Both the position numbers and the translations under genes were made by a program. 10,853 nt of DNA, from contig DATBWU010000256.1 of NCBI GenBank assembly GCA_036514635.1, positions 1 through 10,853 of the forward strand. The letters are read 5' to 3'. The notes under the pieces were generated by a model, which saw only the letters and a list, made by a program, of their open reading frames with translations, ran no database searches and had not been told where the DNA came from. Source of the DNA: DASSFZ01 sp036514635. GTDB taxonomy: Bacteria; Chloroflexota; Anaerolineae; Fen-1058. This document shows positions 10,623 to 10,853 of the stretch, in pieces; positions within the stretch are counted from its first letter, which is position 1; every line of letters starts with the position of its first letter.

Positions 10623-10853
10623 ATGGCGACCAAGCAAGTGACTTTGCCCATTACCGGCATGACCTGTGCGAACTGTGTGTCGACGATCGAGCGGGTGACG
10701 AAGAAGATGCCCGGCGTGATCGGGGCCAACGTCAACCTCGGCAGCGAGCGCGGTCTCTTCGAGATTGACGCCGATACCGTGACCGAGCGCGACGTCATCG
10801 CGAAGATCGAAGACGTCGGCTACGGCGTGGCGACCGCCCAGGCGGACATCCCG
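10623..10853 (+). CDS. copA: Copper-translocating P-type ATPase, N-terminal HMA domain (partial)
   Basis: Only the first 77 codons are present and the frame is open at the window end. They encode a heavy-metal-associated domain with the metal-binding motif GMTCANC (C15 and C18), followed by the usual helix (VSTIERV) and the conserved DVGYGV strand. The frame runs past the length of a free CopZ-type chaperone (about 70 residues) without a stop and enters a polar linker. With csoR just upstream this favours the N-terminus of a P1B-type Cu(I) exporter, which would move Cu(I) out across the inner membrane using ATP. A longer multi-HMA protein, or CopZ with a tail, cannot be excluded from this fragment. 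The Shine-Dalgarno sequence is weak (GGATAGAG, 10611-10618). Confidence 0.8.
   Translation, partial: MATKQVTLPITGMTCANCVSTIERVTKKMPGVIGANVNLGSERGLFEIDADTVTERDVIAKIEDVGYGVATAQADIP

Noticed and set aside
10623..10853. Free CopZ copper chaperone
   Set aside because: The frame stays open beyond typical CopZ length and enters a linker, so a CopA-type N-terminus is more likely, though not proven in this fragment.

Overview
The window is GC-rich bacterial DNA that reads most easily as a Chloroflexota (Anaerolineae-like) chromosome segment. The grounds are a bc-type electron-transfer operon containing a multihaem cytochrome, a glycosidase-like/O-antigen-ligase fusion, and many short palindromic or 7-bp-periodic repeats between and inside genes. 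This is a judgement from gene content and style, not from a phylogenetic marker.

Layout. Positions 1-2158 (+) hold the 3' end of an electron-transfer operon: the C-terminus of a cytochrome-b-like membrane protein, a membrane-anchored cytochrome c with nine haem-binding motifs, and a Tat-targeted Rieske iron-sulfur protein. Together they look like a quinol:cytochrome c oxidoreductase in which a nonahaem cytochrome takes the place of cytochrome c1. Positions 2351-3664 (+) encode a soluble GAF/histidine kinase with no response regulator in the window. On the minus strand, a gene for a 1068-residue fusion of a glycosidase-like ectodomain with a multi-pass Wzy/WaaL-type membrane ligase (4248-7454) overlaps by ATGA with a macrodomain gene (3679-4251). 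It has a clear sigma70-like promoter at 7506-7534. Further upstream on the minus strand is a lipoprotein with DUF348, G5 and TolB-like propeller domains (7655-9232). Divergent from it is an unrecognised 130-residue protein (9582-9974). The window ends in a copper-homeostasis unit: csoR (10133-10411) and the beginning of a copper P-type ATPase (10623 onward).

Between the genes, four loci share one architecture: an array of 7-bp units, a short spacer, and an array of 7-bp units in the opposite orientation. Two of these lie in or across coding sequence and are read in frame, and one supplies the end of a gene. Other palindromes and tandem repeats also sit inside reading frames. The csoR promoter carries two copies of GGTGA-N6-TCACC (one abutting the -35, one enclosing the -10) plus a C-tract/G-tract palindrome. 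The csoR-copA gap can fold as an outer stem with three inner hairpins. Two promoters place ATG exactly 7 nt after the -10 hexamer, suggesting leaderless transcripts.

The best candidates for something undescribed are the inverted heptamer-array family, the glycosidase-like/ligase fusion that has lost its expected nucleophile, and the doubled csoR operator.
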